Source: Trametopsis cervina (taxonomy: Eukaryota > Basidiomycota > Agaricomycetes > Polyporales > Irpicaceae). From it: DNA of 64,000 nucleotides. The stretch is taken from assembly GCA_022385755.1 (NCBI GenBank), contig MU278358.1, positions 759,133 to 823,132 on the forward strand. Direction: 5' to 3'. The notes below the pieces were generated by a model. That model saw only the letters and a program-made list of their open reading frames with translations, ran no database searches and was not told the origin of the DNA. Below are positions 10,710 through 22,900 of the stretch, one piece after another. A program made the translations under genes and the position numbers. How positions within the stretch are numbered: the first letter of the stretch is position 1; each line of letters opens with the position of its first letter.

Positions 10710-12223
10710 TCATGTGAGATGATGAGCGAGCTGACGCCTATCTGGGGCGAGCACACAAAGCGCGATGAAAGAACCGATGAGCAGACCCGTCAGGAAACAG
10801 GAGGTCGTTCGAGCGACTGCCTCGAACGTCCTCGCGCTGTTGTGAGGACGGAAGACCTTCACCTGTTCACTAGGCTGAGTGAGGTCTTCAAGAACTATGT
10901 TCGCAGCAATCCCTTCCGCTTCTTTTACCACTGCGACCTCTTTCTCTGTGGGCTCCTCGACATCCGTCATATCGTCAGTGAGGATATCAATAGATCCCAT
11001 ACGGAACTTCTGCATGCTGGCTGCCGGAGAAGGGGGAAGCGTAGGCGAAGGTGAAGGCGCGAGAGAGAGAGGCATATTTGCTATGAGTTTTCTCGGCCTG
11101 TTCCGAGCTTCGTACGCCTGCGCCAACTGCTCGATGCCTCCAACGATCTTCTCCATCCGAGTTGCGTCTGCAAGCGTCTGCACGCGCTTTGCCTCGCGCA
11201 TCTCTTCCCCTACCATGTGTACAATGCACCGAATTAATTCCCGGATCTCGGGGTGCTCTCGTGACCACCACTGACCGGGCCATTGGGCGATGACACAGGA
11301 GAGGTCGTAGACGTATGCCGTTGCGGTTGTGAAGTCATCCGAGATGTGTTTGTGGAAGTAAGGGCGAAGCAAGGCTATCGCGAGGCGCACGGAGCCTGCG
11401 GTCGTGTCCCTTAGCCGCTTTTCAAGCGGTAGTTGCAAGAAGCGGTCGGAGACCACCTTGCAGAATTGGCGGTAGCTCGGCTTTTTGCGAGTGTAGTCCC
11501 AGCCAAGTCTGAAAAGAGGCGAGTTTTTCGCGTCGTTGATGTCGTGGCATAGAAAATATGAGGGAAGGCGATTGAGAATTTGAAGAAGGGGAATGGACGC
11601 CAATACGGCACTGCCTGGGATGCGTCCGCCTACTAGGACGTCTTGAGACTCGAGGGCGAATCGGTACCATCGCCAGTGATCTTTGTGTCGTCTGCAGGAA
11701 GGACATAAGTCACATATTCAGCCGGTATAAAAGACGATGCTTACTCTTGGGGTGTACCCTGCATGAGCAGTTCAACTGCCGTGACGGAATGCCCAGCGAC
11801 AGCTCTGGCATCGATAACAGCGATCTCTACGTCGTGCTTCACATTTGTGTGATACCGTCTGATCGCCTCCCATATAGCCCATGCAAAGCTGAAAGATGTC
11901 GAAATGTAGGGTGATGCTGAGCGAGTGGTCCAGTCCATATGCTGGATCACGTCGGCATAGGTCGATGCCGTGGGCGTAGAGGAAGCAGAAGTGGACGGAC
12001 CCGGGTCATCAGAGGAGATGTCACTGCCAAACTTGCTACCAACAAAGTAGGAATCGGCACTGTCATCCTGTGGAGGCTGCCCCTTGGGGGTATACACGCG
12101 ATACAAGAACGGATTCCCGGAGAGGAGCGTGTTGAAGGTCACTTCGGACCCGAATCCGTACTGTGGAAGTGCGTTCATATCAGTGGATGATAACGCAGGA
12201 CTCGTTGGCCTGGGGGACGCCAT
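10710..12223 (-). CDS. Tail-anchored protein, DUF7587-like
   Basis: Two exons: 12223-11745 and 11691-10710, giving 486 residues. The intron (11744-11692, 53 bp) is GTAAGC...CTGCAG. The start is the first ATG; a further upstream start would need TTG. The N-terminal half contains F-L-Y-R-V-Y-T-P-K-G and, later, H-M-D-W-T-T-R-S-A-S-P-Y and H-D-V-E-I-A-V-I-D-A-R. From memory these match fungal proteins annotated as DUF7587, whose function is unknown. A Ser/Pro-rich acidic linker follows. The last ~30 residues carry one hydrophobic segment (F-L-T-G-L-L-I-G-S-F-I-A-L-C-V-L) near the C-terminus, typical of a tail anchor. It is downstream of, and on the same strand as, the repeat precursor gene. Confidence 0.75.
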
Positions 12224-12329
12224 GATGCGCAATCGTCAACGATGCCAGCGGGACGAAGTGTAAGTGAGTAAAGTAATCGGGCAAGGAGGTGGAAAGGTGC
12301 TCACCTCGACCGGGCGAAGTACATATACT

Positions 12330-13160
12330 CGGGCTAGCCCATGCTTGAGCAATGCTGCACAATCGGAGGGTGACCACGCCTAGACCACGAGGCATTCATC
12401 TCGTCCGCAGAAATGCGAAGGGGGAGAACGGCTCCAGGATCAGCGGGTTCGCGGATATCGTGATCAAGTGGACCCGGCGAGGGCTGAGCCCAATCGATGA
12501 GGAGAAAGGCGCGTCGAGCCATGTCTCCGCGGTGTCTCGCTTCGGAGTAGAACCTGCTTGACGAGATAGACGGCGAGGGACACGTGTCCAGCGCTACAGC
12601 TCAAGTAGAACGGAAATGAAGGGCTGCATTTAGCATACTTGGGGTGTCCATCCGCTATGAAATGACCCATAAGATAAACGGGTCGTGCCAAAATCGGAGA
12701 AACAGTACTGACTGCAGCTCTTAAGGACGCACCCTCGCTGAGCAATGCCGCCGATGTTGTGTCCACAAAAGCATGAATGAGCGGCATCCACACTAAACTA
12801 AATACTCAGGTGTTGTAGCCGCGAGTATCGGTGGTGCAAGCAATATAGGCTGCCGAGAATATTGAGATGAGATCGACTGGTATGGTGAGGGGTAATGCAC
12901 GCACCGTAGCTATCCGCCTGCGTCCGGTGAGTTTTTGTCTCTCCTCAGGATGCTGCCTACGCATCACAGTTGGTGTTGAGAATAAGACATACGTCATAAC
13001 AGTGATTGAAGAAAGAGCAGAACTGAGAAATACAGTATCTCTCATGAGGTGTGCGGGAATGTTGTATTTCGTCGAACGTAAGCCTGAGGTTTGATGGTAG
13101 GTCGGCAATGAGCCGCCCGCGCGCATTCCAGCCCCACAAATGGCCCAGAAAGCTGAACTT
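12330..13160 (-). pseudogene. Possible decayed or unrecognised gene
   Basis: Several minus-strand frames look protein-like: around 13050-12810 a hydrophobic stretch (V-F-L-S-S-A-L-S-S-I-T-V-M-T-Y-V-L-F) followed by basic residues and a second hydrophobic stretch, and around 12790-12470 another frame. I could not join them into one intact gene with convincing splice sites. It could be a small multi-pass membrane protein, a pseudogene or chance. Confidence 0.25.
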
Positions 13161-13289
13161 CACTCCTAAAATAGAAATCATACACACATGGAGGAAGGTA
13201 TGAGGCTCAGTCACAATCGTAAATTTCGTAAATACGAGTACACCATTTCCCTAAAGAAATAAACCATACACCATCGCATGTCACAATGC

Positions 13290-14797
13290 TCAGTCAAGGT
13301 CGTTAAGGCTGCGGAGGATCACAGGGTGGAACCCTGGGATCGCACTAAAGTGGGGGAAGGATGGCACCTGACCAGATCCAGGGAGTAAGACTATGGGCCT
13401 GATTGAAACACGGGTAAACACGGTGAAAACATCACATGAGAGATATAACACTTACTCGCGACGTTGGGGGAGTTTATTGTTACCACTGAAGAGGGTTTCG
13501 AGCACATCGGCTAGCTCGTCACGGCGCTGGTTGTTGTCTCCGCCTAAAAGGGGTCCCAGAGTGGACAGAGCGAATTTGAACAGTGACCCAAGCCCAAGGG
13601 CCTGGCTGTCTGCATCTTCACGAAGCTGGAGGCTGGCCGATCCGTCAAGAATCTGCTTCAGGACCTCGTGAATAGCATCGGCATCAGCACGACGCTGGCT
13701 GCCGTTGTTGTCATTGGATCCACCTCCGAAAAGGGCGCCAAGAGCCGTCTCCGCGATCTTGAAAATCGAACCGAAGTTGATAGCCTCACTTGTGTCCGCC
13801 CCGTCACGACGCTGAATACTGTGCGAAGCTTCGAAGATTTGCTTCAGCACCTCTTGAACATCGTCACGGCGCTGGTTATTGTCACCCCCGCCAAACAGAG
13901 AGCTGAGGGCGGTCGTGGCAAACTTGAATAAGGAGCCTAAATTGAGAGCCTGACTGTCCACATCGTCGCGAAGATGGAGACTGCCAGAGGCATCGAAAAG
14001 ATGTCTCAGTACTGCGTCGGAGTCGGCACGACGTTGGTTGTTATCATCGCTGGAGCCTCCACCAAACAGGGAGCCCAACGCTGTCGTTACGACCTTGAAG
14101 ATCGAGCCGAAGTTGATAGCTTCGCTAGCATCACCATCTTCACGACGCTGCAGGTTGCCAGATGCTTCAAGGATTTGCTTCAGGACGTCCCCGATGTCAT
14201 CGCGACGCTGGTTGTTGTCGCTTCCACCAAAGAGCGAACCGAGTGCAGAAGCGGCAAACTTGAAAAGAGAGCCAAAGCTCAGCGCGCCGCTCGTGTCGTC
14301 GCTCCCGCTCGCGTCAGTTGAGTTGGCTACAGTGTTATCGGCGCCTGGTGAAGAGAGGCTGCCAAGCAATGACTGGAGGAGGGGCCCAAGATCGGGCGTG
14401 CTGCCGTTAGTGGAGTTGCTTCCTGCACCCTCGAAGGCGGTGATCGCGTCTTGAATTAGCGAGCCGAGGTCGACAGGTTGGCTGTTGTCCCCGGGTGTGT
14501 CCGTAGGCGCGGATGTATCGTCAGTGTTCTCGCCATCGCGGCGTAGTTGCTTCCCGAAGCCCACAGCACTCTCGGCTTTTTCTTTTAGCTCCTCGAAGAA
14601 GGAACCGATGTCCAGTGCGCTACTATCCGAGCTATGGTGTTTCGCATAAGGATGTTGTATTACAATGATAATCGAGGTGAGACTTACGAAGCAACCGGGT
14701 TGCTGACTTGACGCCCAGAAACAGGGCGCACGGGAGCTGCAAGCGCAGGAGAGGCAGCGGCGACAAGAGCGATGGCAACGAGGGTGGAGGAGCGCAT
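13290..14797 (-). CDS. Secreted Kex2-processed repeat peptide precursor
   Basis: Three exons: 14797-14688, 14631-13456, 13398-13290; phases agree, 464 residues. Residues 1-20 form a signal peptide ending A-L-A. From residue 66 the chain is cut into segments by nine dibasic sites R-R (67-68, 179-180, 199-200, 237-238, 291-292, 311-312, 350-351, 406-407, 427-428), nearly all written Q-R-R and followed by D, E or A. Two unit types alternate five times. Type A (~32-38 residues) carries G-S-L-F-K-F-A-x-T-A-L-G-S-L-F-G-G. Type B (~18-22 residues) carries E-V-L-K-Q-I-F-E-A-S. This is the design of fungal KEX2-processed repeat proteins, relatives in layout of pheromone precursors and repellent peptides. 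Residues 430-464 are a non-repeat Pro-rich tail. If the last intron is not spliced, the protein stops at E429. The function of the peptides is unknown. Confidence 0.85.
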
Positions 14798-14890
14798 GCT
14801 GGTATATATAGATGTATGGTTAAGAGGTTGGTTGAGATTAGGAAGAGGTCGTAGAGTACGAAAATGAGCGAAGAACTGTAAAAGGTCGAA

Positions 14891-14940
14891 CTGCAAGGGT
14901 GGTCAAAATCCATAGCAGTCGGGTATACGAACCTACTCAC
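14891..14940 (-). other. 5' UTR intron of the repeat precursor gene
   Basis: On the minus strand GTGAGTAGG... to ...CCTTGCAG, 50 bp, lies in the leader about 95 nt upstream of the ATG. It has good consensus and a typical length. Confidence 0.5.
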
Positions 14941-15020
14941 CGGCCGGCGTCGACTGAAGGGAAAGGTGGCTCAACGAAAGGAGTGAGGAGCTGAAGAACA
15001 TGGCAAGGGCATGTGCGGCT

Positions 15021-15026
15021 CTTATA
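15021..15026 (-). promoter_or_regulatory. TATA-like box of the repeat precursor gene
   Basis: TATAAG on the minus strand, about 225 nt upstream of the ATG at 14797, or about 175 nt once the 5' UTR intron is removed. Confidence 0.4.
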
Positions 15027-15059
15027 CCTGTAGACGAAACATAAGCTGTGCATCAATTG

Positions 15060-17955
15060 CATTGCAACGCCCCTGAAAAGACGGGGATGCACGGGCGCAA
15101 TACCTTCTGAGCCCGGATGCGATGCAGTCTATTCGCACAACTGAATATCCCATCACGTACAGACCGAGAGGCCAGGCTCGGGCTGACAAGGACTGATGCG
15201 CTGGCGTGGCATCCCTGCGGGGATTTCTCTGAGATCATCCCGGACAGGACCAGAATAGGTGGCCATCAGTTCTGCAGCGGGAAGGTGTAGACGATGCCGC
15301 GAACAAGCTTACCTCAAAGAGAGACAGAGATCAAGGACAAGGACAGCCTTCTGTGTTTCAGGCAACGGGTCGCGGTGGGGCTACCGGTAAGTCCAAACGT
15401 GATCGACAAAGAGGAGCCCTGTCCATGACGCTGTGTCGCAAGATCTGCCGGAACCGAGGCTATAATTGGCTTCTTGAAGTCTGGAGTGCTTCCTAAAATA
15501 GCGTTACCACCGGTGCTCGTGAGTAGTCGATCATAGCACTGAGCCTCTATTGATTTACCCAAGAGTATACGCATCTATTCAAGACATTCACGGGGAGCAG
15601 AATAGCAAGAGGCTGCATTACGAACCAAAAGTGCACATTGCTAACGGGGGGTCCATATCTGGAAGTTCGCCCGGTCCTACTCAATTTCGAGTCGGTCCTT
15701 CATAGCGTTTCAAGTTGTGCGTTCATGCATTATGTCGCAGAGGCTCCATGCGATGTTTCGTCGTCTGTTGGTTCAGCTCACCCAACCAAGGCGATAGATA
15801 GTCGCGTAGAACGTAAGTTACGAGTTGCGATGACATGTCCGAACTTCCGATGCTTCAGGCGCCCGCGCCGCTGAGCGCTCCGTGGCAAACCTATCACGGT
15901 GGCCAGTCTGACCCGTCACGGTATCCTACCGCGATCCACTCACGCATACACACTGATGCAATAGGATGGAAGAATCAAGCATTGCTGACGCTCACATCAA
16001 ACTTGGAAGAGATAGCCTACCTGCGGATTGGTAAAGTTGAATAACTAAGTGCCGAGCGACGAGATTAACAACGTGGATAATGGACACAAACCTGACCGCC
16101 TTCACGGACGCAACTTATGTATAGATGAAGCACCCCTCGGGCTATTGGAGTACTCGTCTAAAGACCACATTAGAACAAGTGAGCGATGCGATAAAGTGCT
16201 CGTTGTGGGACGCGTAGTGATATAGCACCATCATCAGCACAGACAAAATGCAGTGCACGCAGCATCGCTAGAAGTCAGCCCCGCTGAGACATGGCGCGCG
16301 GGACGCTCCCTATGTGTGCGTCGTCTCGAGTGTCTTCCATGTTTGGTTTACTTACCACGCCTGTCGCTGCAGTCGTTGTATCAGCGCATCAAGCTGTTGC
16401 ATACTTTTCACGGTTTGACTGTTGTCGATGCGTAGGTTTGAAAGGCTTATATATGCGTCATTAGCGGTGGAGGTGAGCCCCCTATATGCTACACCGTGCA
16501 CATGCCGACTCACACATATCTATCTAGAAATCGACTAGAATCAAAGGTCCGACAAGCATGCCATTGAGCCGTCACCATCCCGTCGTTCCTTGACCTCGGG
16601 TTGGTCTGCGCATGCCAAGACCAAAGCCACTTTGGCAGCACGACGACCATCCAGAGCCATCATCGCCGTGTTTCCCTCCACGGCCGTGTGCGTGGCTACC
16701 CAGCTTACCCACAGTGCGTCGTTTGAACGTAGTTAACTGGCCAGACCCTCGTGAGTGCAGTCAGAACACACGTTGAATTTGATTATCATTCAAATTCACC
16801 GACCTCCACTTTGACAGCATTCAGTCAAGCACGGATGTCGACACAAGCGCGTGAACGGCATTTTGGAGGGGCGTGATTTCTTCTATCCGAAATGTTACCC
16901 AGATTATGCTGGTAAGCCCGCATACCAGTCTGCCGTTTTGCCCGGTGTTCATACGAATGCAGCATTTAGGACCCAGACTCTCCTTTCGCGGCTTTATCAG
17001 CCGTCGTTACCTTGCGTACTCATCGTGGTTGTCTTTGCCAAGGTGATCACGGGCCAAGTTGTACCAATCAGCCCGTCATTGACGTCGCGAACGTTCCGGC
17101 CAGTGTGCTACTGTAGCCCTTCTGCACGCTGTACCTGTGAACACAAATCAGGCATCAGCTGTCCTGAAATGGCGGGATCAGTTGCTAATGCTTTCTTGCT
17201 TCAGATAATGGGACTCTCACTGATGTCAGAATCCGAGGCACTAAGAACTGTAAACACGCGCGCTGGCGCACGCGTAGGTAGATCTTATATATGATTTTAA
17301 AATATACTTCTCAGATCCCTCGTCCTTTCAGGTCAAATTTGATGGTGCATCTTATAGAAGAGCGTATCGAGAAGTGCAGTTCAAAGATGCTTGGCAGTCG
17401 AAGACACAATCGTGACAAAAAGGCTCGGAACAGATTCCTCGGTCTCTCGACGAGAGATGCCTCGAGATAAAACGTGGAGCCTCCCATCGACAGGTCTGAT
17501 GGCTTGTTTCGTGGCGATTGTGCGGCCCTTCAGCAAGAGTCTGCGGCCTTGCCTCCAACGCAAATAGACCAATGTCCTTTCCCTCGTCTTTCAATCTCTT
17601 GCAAGGTCGATGCGCCCTGATTTACCAACCTTCGCTGGTTGGCTGTAGATGACGTCAAAGGCAGGACAATTTTATGATCACACAAGCGTGCGCGGCTGTC
17701 AGATGTCCGTTTCTCTCGATGGCCGGCAAATTCTCCAGCGACACGCCCTCACGCCGTAAACCCGCACCAACGCCGCAACAGGTTCCTGGCCTAATAAGGC
17801 AACTGAACTTAGACGGTATCATTTCTTGCATTCTTGCGATATTGGATTGTGCTGTGTACAAGACGCACTCCCATGGTTTATAATGAAGTCCGACAGCTCA
17901 ATAGGCCCTCAACCTCTTCTTACTGCCCTGCACCTCTCGTTGGCCGTACGCAGTC
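15060..17955. other. Gene-poor stretch, nothing recognised
   Basis: About 2.9 kb with only short frames, the longest being 16851-17294 on the plus strand (147 codons). None shows family motifs, a signal peptide with cysteines, or a workable exon chain. No long repeat, terminal inverted repeat or transposase-like frame was seen. Confidence 0.45.
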
Positions 17956-18632
17956 ATGTCAGCCGCTACGTCGATGCGCCAAGCCATTCAAGCTTCACAA
18001 CACTCAGTAGCTCGAAAAGCCCCCCTCCCCCACACCAGCCGTCGCCCTATGGTCACTACCTCTGCTATGTCCCTTCCGCTGGACGATTCCCCCGTTATCG
18101 ACCTCCACATATTCGACATATTCGACGCGCCCCATCGCCTCGGGGAATCGAGCAAGCTACTCTCTCATGCAGCCTCCAAGGGGTCTGCCAGCGGCCGCAC
18201 GGAAAGGCTGATCTCGTCGGCAGCGACGATGTCCCGACATGTCTCGCCGCTCCCTAATCCCATCCTGTTCGACGGTCCCGCTCGACCGGCACACCTCTCG
18301 CACGGCACACTACGAGCTCGTCGTACCCATTCTCATGCGCCGTCGACCGCCCAGTCCAGTCAACGAGAGCCGGTGTCGCCGCTGCCCCCTCCGATCACCT
18401 TCGACGGCCCCTCGCGCCTACGACCGTATGTCCGTGGCGGATCTTCATCCGACGAGTCGGTAAGCACCCTCCGACTTCTCTGCATCGCCCTCGGCATTGG
18501 CTGACGCCACCGGACCCATAGAATGTTTCACCGACGACGCTGTTAGCGGTAGCAGCGACCGGGGCCGTTGTTCTTGCGGGATACAGTGCTACGAAGGAAG
18601 AAACTCGTCCCCAGCGAGATCGTGGACAGTGA
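17956..18632 (+). CDS. Small probable mitochondrial single-TM protein
   Basis: Two exons, 17956-18459 and 18522-18632, 204 residues; intron GTAAGC...CCATAG. The first ~40 residues contain Arg, Lys, Ser and Thr but no Asp or Glu (M-S-A-A-T-S-M-R-Q-A-I-Q-A), which fits a mitochondrial presequence. The middle holds two copies of V-S-P-L-P-x-P-I-x-F-D-G-P, about 45 residues apart. Exon 2 encodes one hydrophobic segment (T-T-L-L-A-V-A-A-T-G-A-V-V-L-A-G-Y) and a short charged tail. I recognise no family. The layout suggests an inner- or outer-membrane protein with its C-terminus anchored; the targeting is inferred from composition only. Confidence 0.7.
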
Positions 18633-19914
18633 GTTTACTCGCATTGTCGGCGTGCGAGTTCTCGTGCTGAATCACACGAATCAGAATGAGGCGCTCAGAT
18701 CATGGTGATGTCCACACGCTGTAATTTTAGAGTTCATCTTGTATAGAAGTAGACTGCGCGCGCGGTAGTGCATCGCTGGCCGTTGTGGGCGGTATAGACT
18801 CATGGACAGACTAAACTGCGGGCATACTTTGGTCTCTGTTGTATTTTTAATAGATATTTCACGCTTACGTAGCCATATACTCTGGCCTATATACATATCG
18901 CGATGGAGGGGCAGCCAGAAATTATCCACCAAGACAAAGGGTATCATATGGCGGTCAAGTAGGGAACCCCATGGTATTCGCACTACTATGATAAGGAAGA
19001 AAAAACACGCTGCTAGCTAATACCTCCCATGAATCGACCCGAGTCTGAATCGAATATCAATGATACGGCGGCATATTTACCCGTGTATGTGCTCGTAAGA
19101 GTGGGTGCGCTCTGGTTAGAGGAGAGTTGGCAATTTGGAGAAGGTGCAGCTTCTTATTCTGATTGCGATTAAATTAAACATGTGGAAGGCTACGCCAACT
19201 TCCCAATCAAACCGAGGATTCAATAGTGGTAGCCAACTCTGTCGGATAATCAGCAGCTGGCGGTGATGTGTTCACGTTCGTCGACACTTTTACGGGTAGT
19301 ATCATCTCGATATCAAGATGTTTGCGAGATAGAGGAGGTTTAAAGTCAAAGAAGCATATGTTGAGTTCATGCTAAAAATTTCTCGACTGCTAATCTATGC
19401 GGATATGTGTCATACCACATTTGGCGTTGGCCACGGAGTTGCAAATTCGCTCTGATCTCAAACAGGCGTGAAGTTGACTGTACTGTATTAGTGATGGTTA
19501 TCATTCTAGCGGGCGTGCCTTCCGCCCTTAATGACGCATGATGGGCCCGAGTGAAGTGCATCAATGTACCATACACCTTCCTTCTTATCCTCATATCGAG
19601 CACCCATTGCGCTGCTGGTTCGTACTCTTCAGAAGAGAATGCTACTGATGTGGTTCAGATCATCTTATCTATTACCTGATACGCCCAGCAGAAGTCACTC
19701 AATGAACTTGAGATTACGCCCGCAGATTGAGACCATTCGTGTACTCCGGTTCCGGAGTAAGGCTTCGCCAAACATAGACGTGCAGGCAAGTAGAATCGAG
19801 ATGGGGCATACGAATTATCCAGATACATTATAGGATGGAGACCAGCGATCTAACATGAGCGTACAACAATCCAGCAAACATAAGCGCGACAGTAAAAGAG
19901 TTCAGTCAAGCCGA
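18633..19914. other. No recognisable gene
   Basis: Short frames only, AT-richer than the flanks. It probably contains the 3' ends of the two flanking, convergently oriented genes. Confidence 0.5.
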
Positions 19915-22900
19915 TCAATCAATTGGAAGTGAATTAACTTTCGGTGGTGGCAGAGTATGTTCTGCGCCGATGGCAACGTTGGATAATCGAGGGTTATTTA
20001 AAGATGGATGTGGAAGAGCGGCAGGGAAGATACTCGGAGATGATGGATGCGCCTTCTGTGTCGATGGTGGCCCTCCGACTTGGGGATGCACTGAGATTCC
20101 TGGTGATTCGGAATGACCAAGGGGAGGTGGCGTTCGTCGAAGGAGTTGCGGACTAATTGGCTTTGTTGAAGAACCAGGAACACCGGGCAGCGGCTGAGAG
20201 ATACGGAGAGGCGAGCGAGAGTTCGGACCCAGAGACGGGCTAAGGGGAGGGAGACGTACAGGGTTGTGTCTGGAAGGGGAAATCATTGCAGGGCTGCGCT
20301 GGTTTGGTAGTAGGGGTGAAACCTGCTGATGCGTGGTTGAGTTCATCATTGTCTGTGGAATTCGCACAGGATTTTGAAGTGTGGAATTGAGGTGTGCGGC
20401 AGCCGCAGAAGGGTGCAGTGGCCCATAGTCGTCCGCTCCGCTCCAAGATCCTCTCCTAGATGGGGCTTTCGAAGCAGGTGCAGTAGATGTTCCGTGCCCG
20501 CGCGGAGATGACGGGTAGCTAGGAGGTGGCACAGCACGTTCACGACCTGAAGGTGCGCCAGTAAGTCGACTTCTTTCATGAATATCGCCCGTGATATTTG
20601 ATGATTCGTTATTCTTCCATGGATGAGTGGGGCCTGAGGAACTTGGTTTTTTGGTGAGCTCATTCAGTTCGACTGGTGCACCAGAATGGCCACGGCGCTC
20701 GATGTCGCGGTGTGGATGAGGGCTGGCATTCCTTGATGTCGGCCCATTGGAAGGCTGCAAAGAAGTGACATTCGCCGACGGTCCTCCAGGACCTTGTCCA
20801 GGTCCATTGGATCCGTTTGTAGGATGGTGATGGTGGTGTACATGGTGATGGTGGTGATGGTGGTGATGCGGCGGATGAGTAGCTCCAGCTTGGGTGCTGG
20901 ATGGATGTAGATGCGCGGGAGTGTGTGGATGAGGTGGAGGTCTTTGCCCTGTATGAGGTAAGTATCCAGCTCGGTCCATGTCATGTTCACGATCTCGTTC
21001 CCTGGCGCGCTCTCGCTCAAAATGGAGATCATTGCTCATCTCCCGGCCCCTATCGTCTTTGTCCCTGGTCTTGTACACATCCGGAAACCGGTCCCGTTCT
21101 CTCTCTCGTTCAAAACCATCGCCGTCAGGTGGCCTTGTACCCGATCCATGTCGTTTGTGATCTTTCACAGACTGAGGGATAACGGGCGCAATATTACGAC
21201 CGCCAGTCTTTCCTGAAGGCGGTACTCCCCCAAGTGACATACCGCCAGGAGTCACTACGGCCTGCACAGGGACAGGAGAGATAGAGCGTCGCATAAAGTT
21301 CATAGGCATATTGGATGGGTAGTGTATCATGTGAACGTCTGGAGGCAAACCAGAGCCTGGACGATGGAGATGAATTCCGTCATGCTCTAATAGCATTTGC
21401 GTGTGAGCGCTGGGCAGCGCGCCAGGAGGCGCAGAGTGGTGATGAGTGAGACGAGGTGCGCTTGGACCGCTCTGCGCTGGATAGCCTGGTATCATGTGGC
21501 CGGGGATGCCCTGCTGAGGAATAGGTTGCTGGAAAGGTATATGTGAAACCCGACCAGAGGAGTCAGATGGCCCCGCGCCAATGCCAATGCCAAAGTGTTC
21601 GTATCCCAATGGCGCAGGAATAGGATGACCACCGAGTATAGGATTGAATCCTACCATACCAACACGTGCTGCATCGAAGCCCATTGAGTTGCGTCGATGA
21701 ACGAGCAGGAAGTCCAAATCCTGCGCAATGTCATGAGGAGACAGCGCACTGAGCTGAGGATATACAAGAGCGGACTCCGGAAGCTGATGTTTCCTATATT
21801 CCGGCGCATCTAGCGAGGAGGATTTGAATATATCACGGATAAACGGCGCAGGAGGCAAATCTTGAGGAGGACTAGGTATACGGCGGACTGGAAGATGGTT
21901 GGAGTCAGCATCAGCTGTAAGATTATAACGATATGCATACCTGGTTGAGGGCGATCGAGTGCACGCCTTTCACGATCCAACTTCCGTCGCTTCCTGTTGG
22001 TCTCGGAAATCATCTGTGTCTGTAATTCGTCTCGTCTTAACTATAGACGGCCACATGTGAGATCCAACACGTCAACGGCTCGAGTTCGCGTATTATCTTA
22101 CCTTCCACCAACTCCAAACACCGTCTTCATCCAGCTTCCGCCGTTTAGTCGCGTTGGCAACTTCAAAGTCGCGTCGGCGGGATGCCAACTCAAGCCGCTT
22201 GTCTCGTCGTTTGGATAACTCCGCATGCAAATGCAACATCTCGGGATGAACTCCTGGAGCCAGATAGCGTTGATCAATAGCTGATAATGTCTCTCAATAT
22301 GCAAACGTACCCTCAGAAACAAGAGCTTCTTCCCAGGCCAAGTTCTCCATCTTGTCAACGTAGATGCTCTCTCTCAGCAATGCATACTTAAGTTCAATAT
22401 TGGCCAGTACATCCAAGGCTTCTGCGCGATGAGCGGGCTGCAACTCCAGCTCTACGTCCATTTCCGGAGAGTCAACGCCTGGGTCGTCATTGTCGCCGTC
22501 GCGGTCCTCGCCGTCGCCGAACTGCTGATCTTGGTCCGCGTCATGATCAAGAGTAGCCTCAGCTTTGGCTTTCCTTCGCGATTTAGTTCGCGCAGATCGG
22601 CCGCCTTTGGGTTTAGCCCTCGTCTTAGCAGAGCCGCGTCTAACTTCAGACTCACGATCCGACAAAGGTTCGGGCGTCGGTGAGCGGGAGGAAGTTGGAG
22701 ATTGATTGGGCGAGGCCACAGACGAATTGGAGGAGGACGGAGATGGGGGGTCTATGACAGTAGAACCGGCCATAATCGAGGAAGCGGCCGCAGCGGCGTG
22801 TATGGGGGAGACTTGCTCAGGCACGGGTGCAGTGTCGACATCCATGAGAGTTAACGTAGAATCCAGAATCTTCGCCGCATTGGCCACAACAGAAGCAGTG

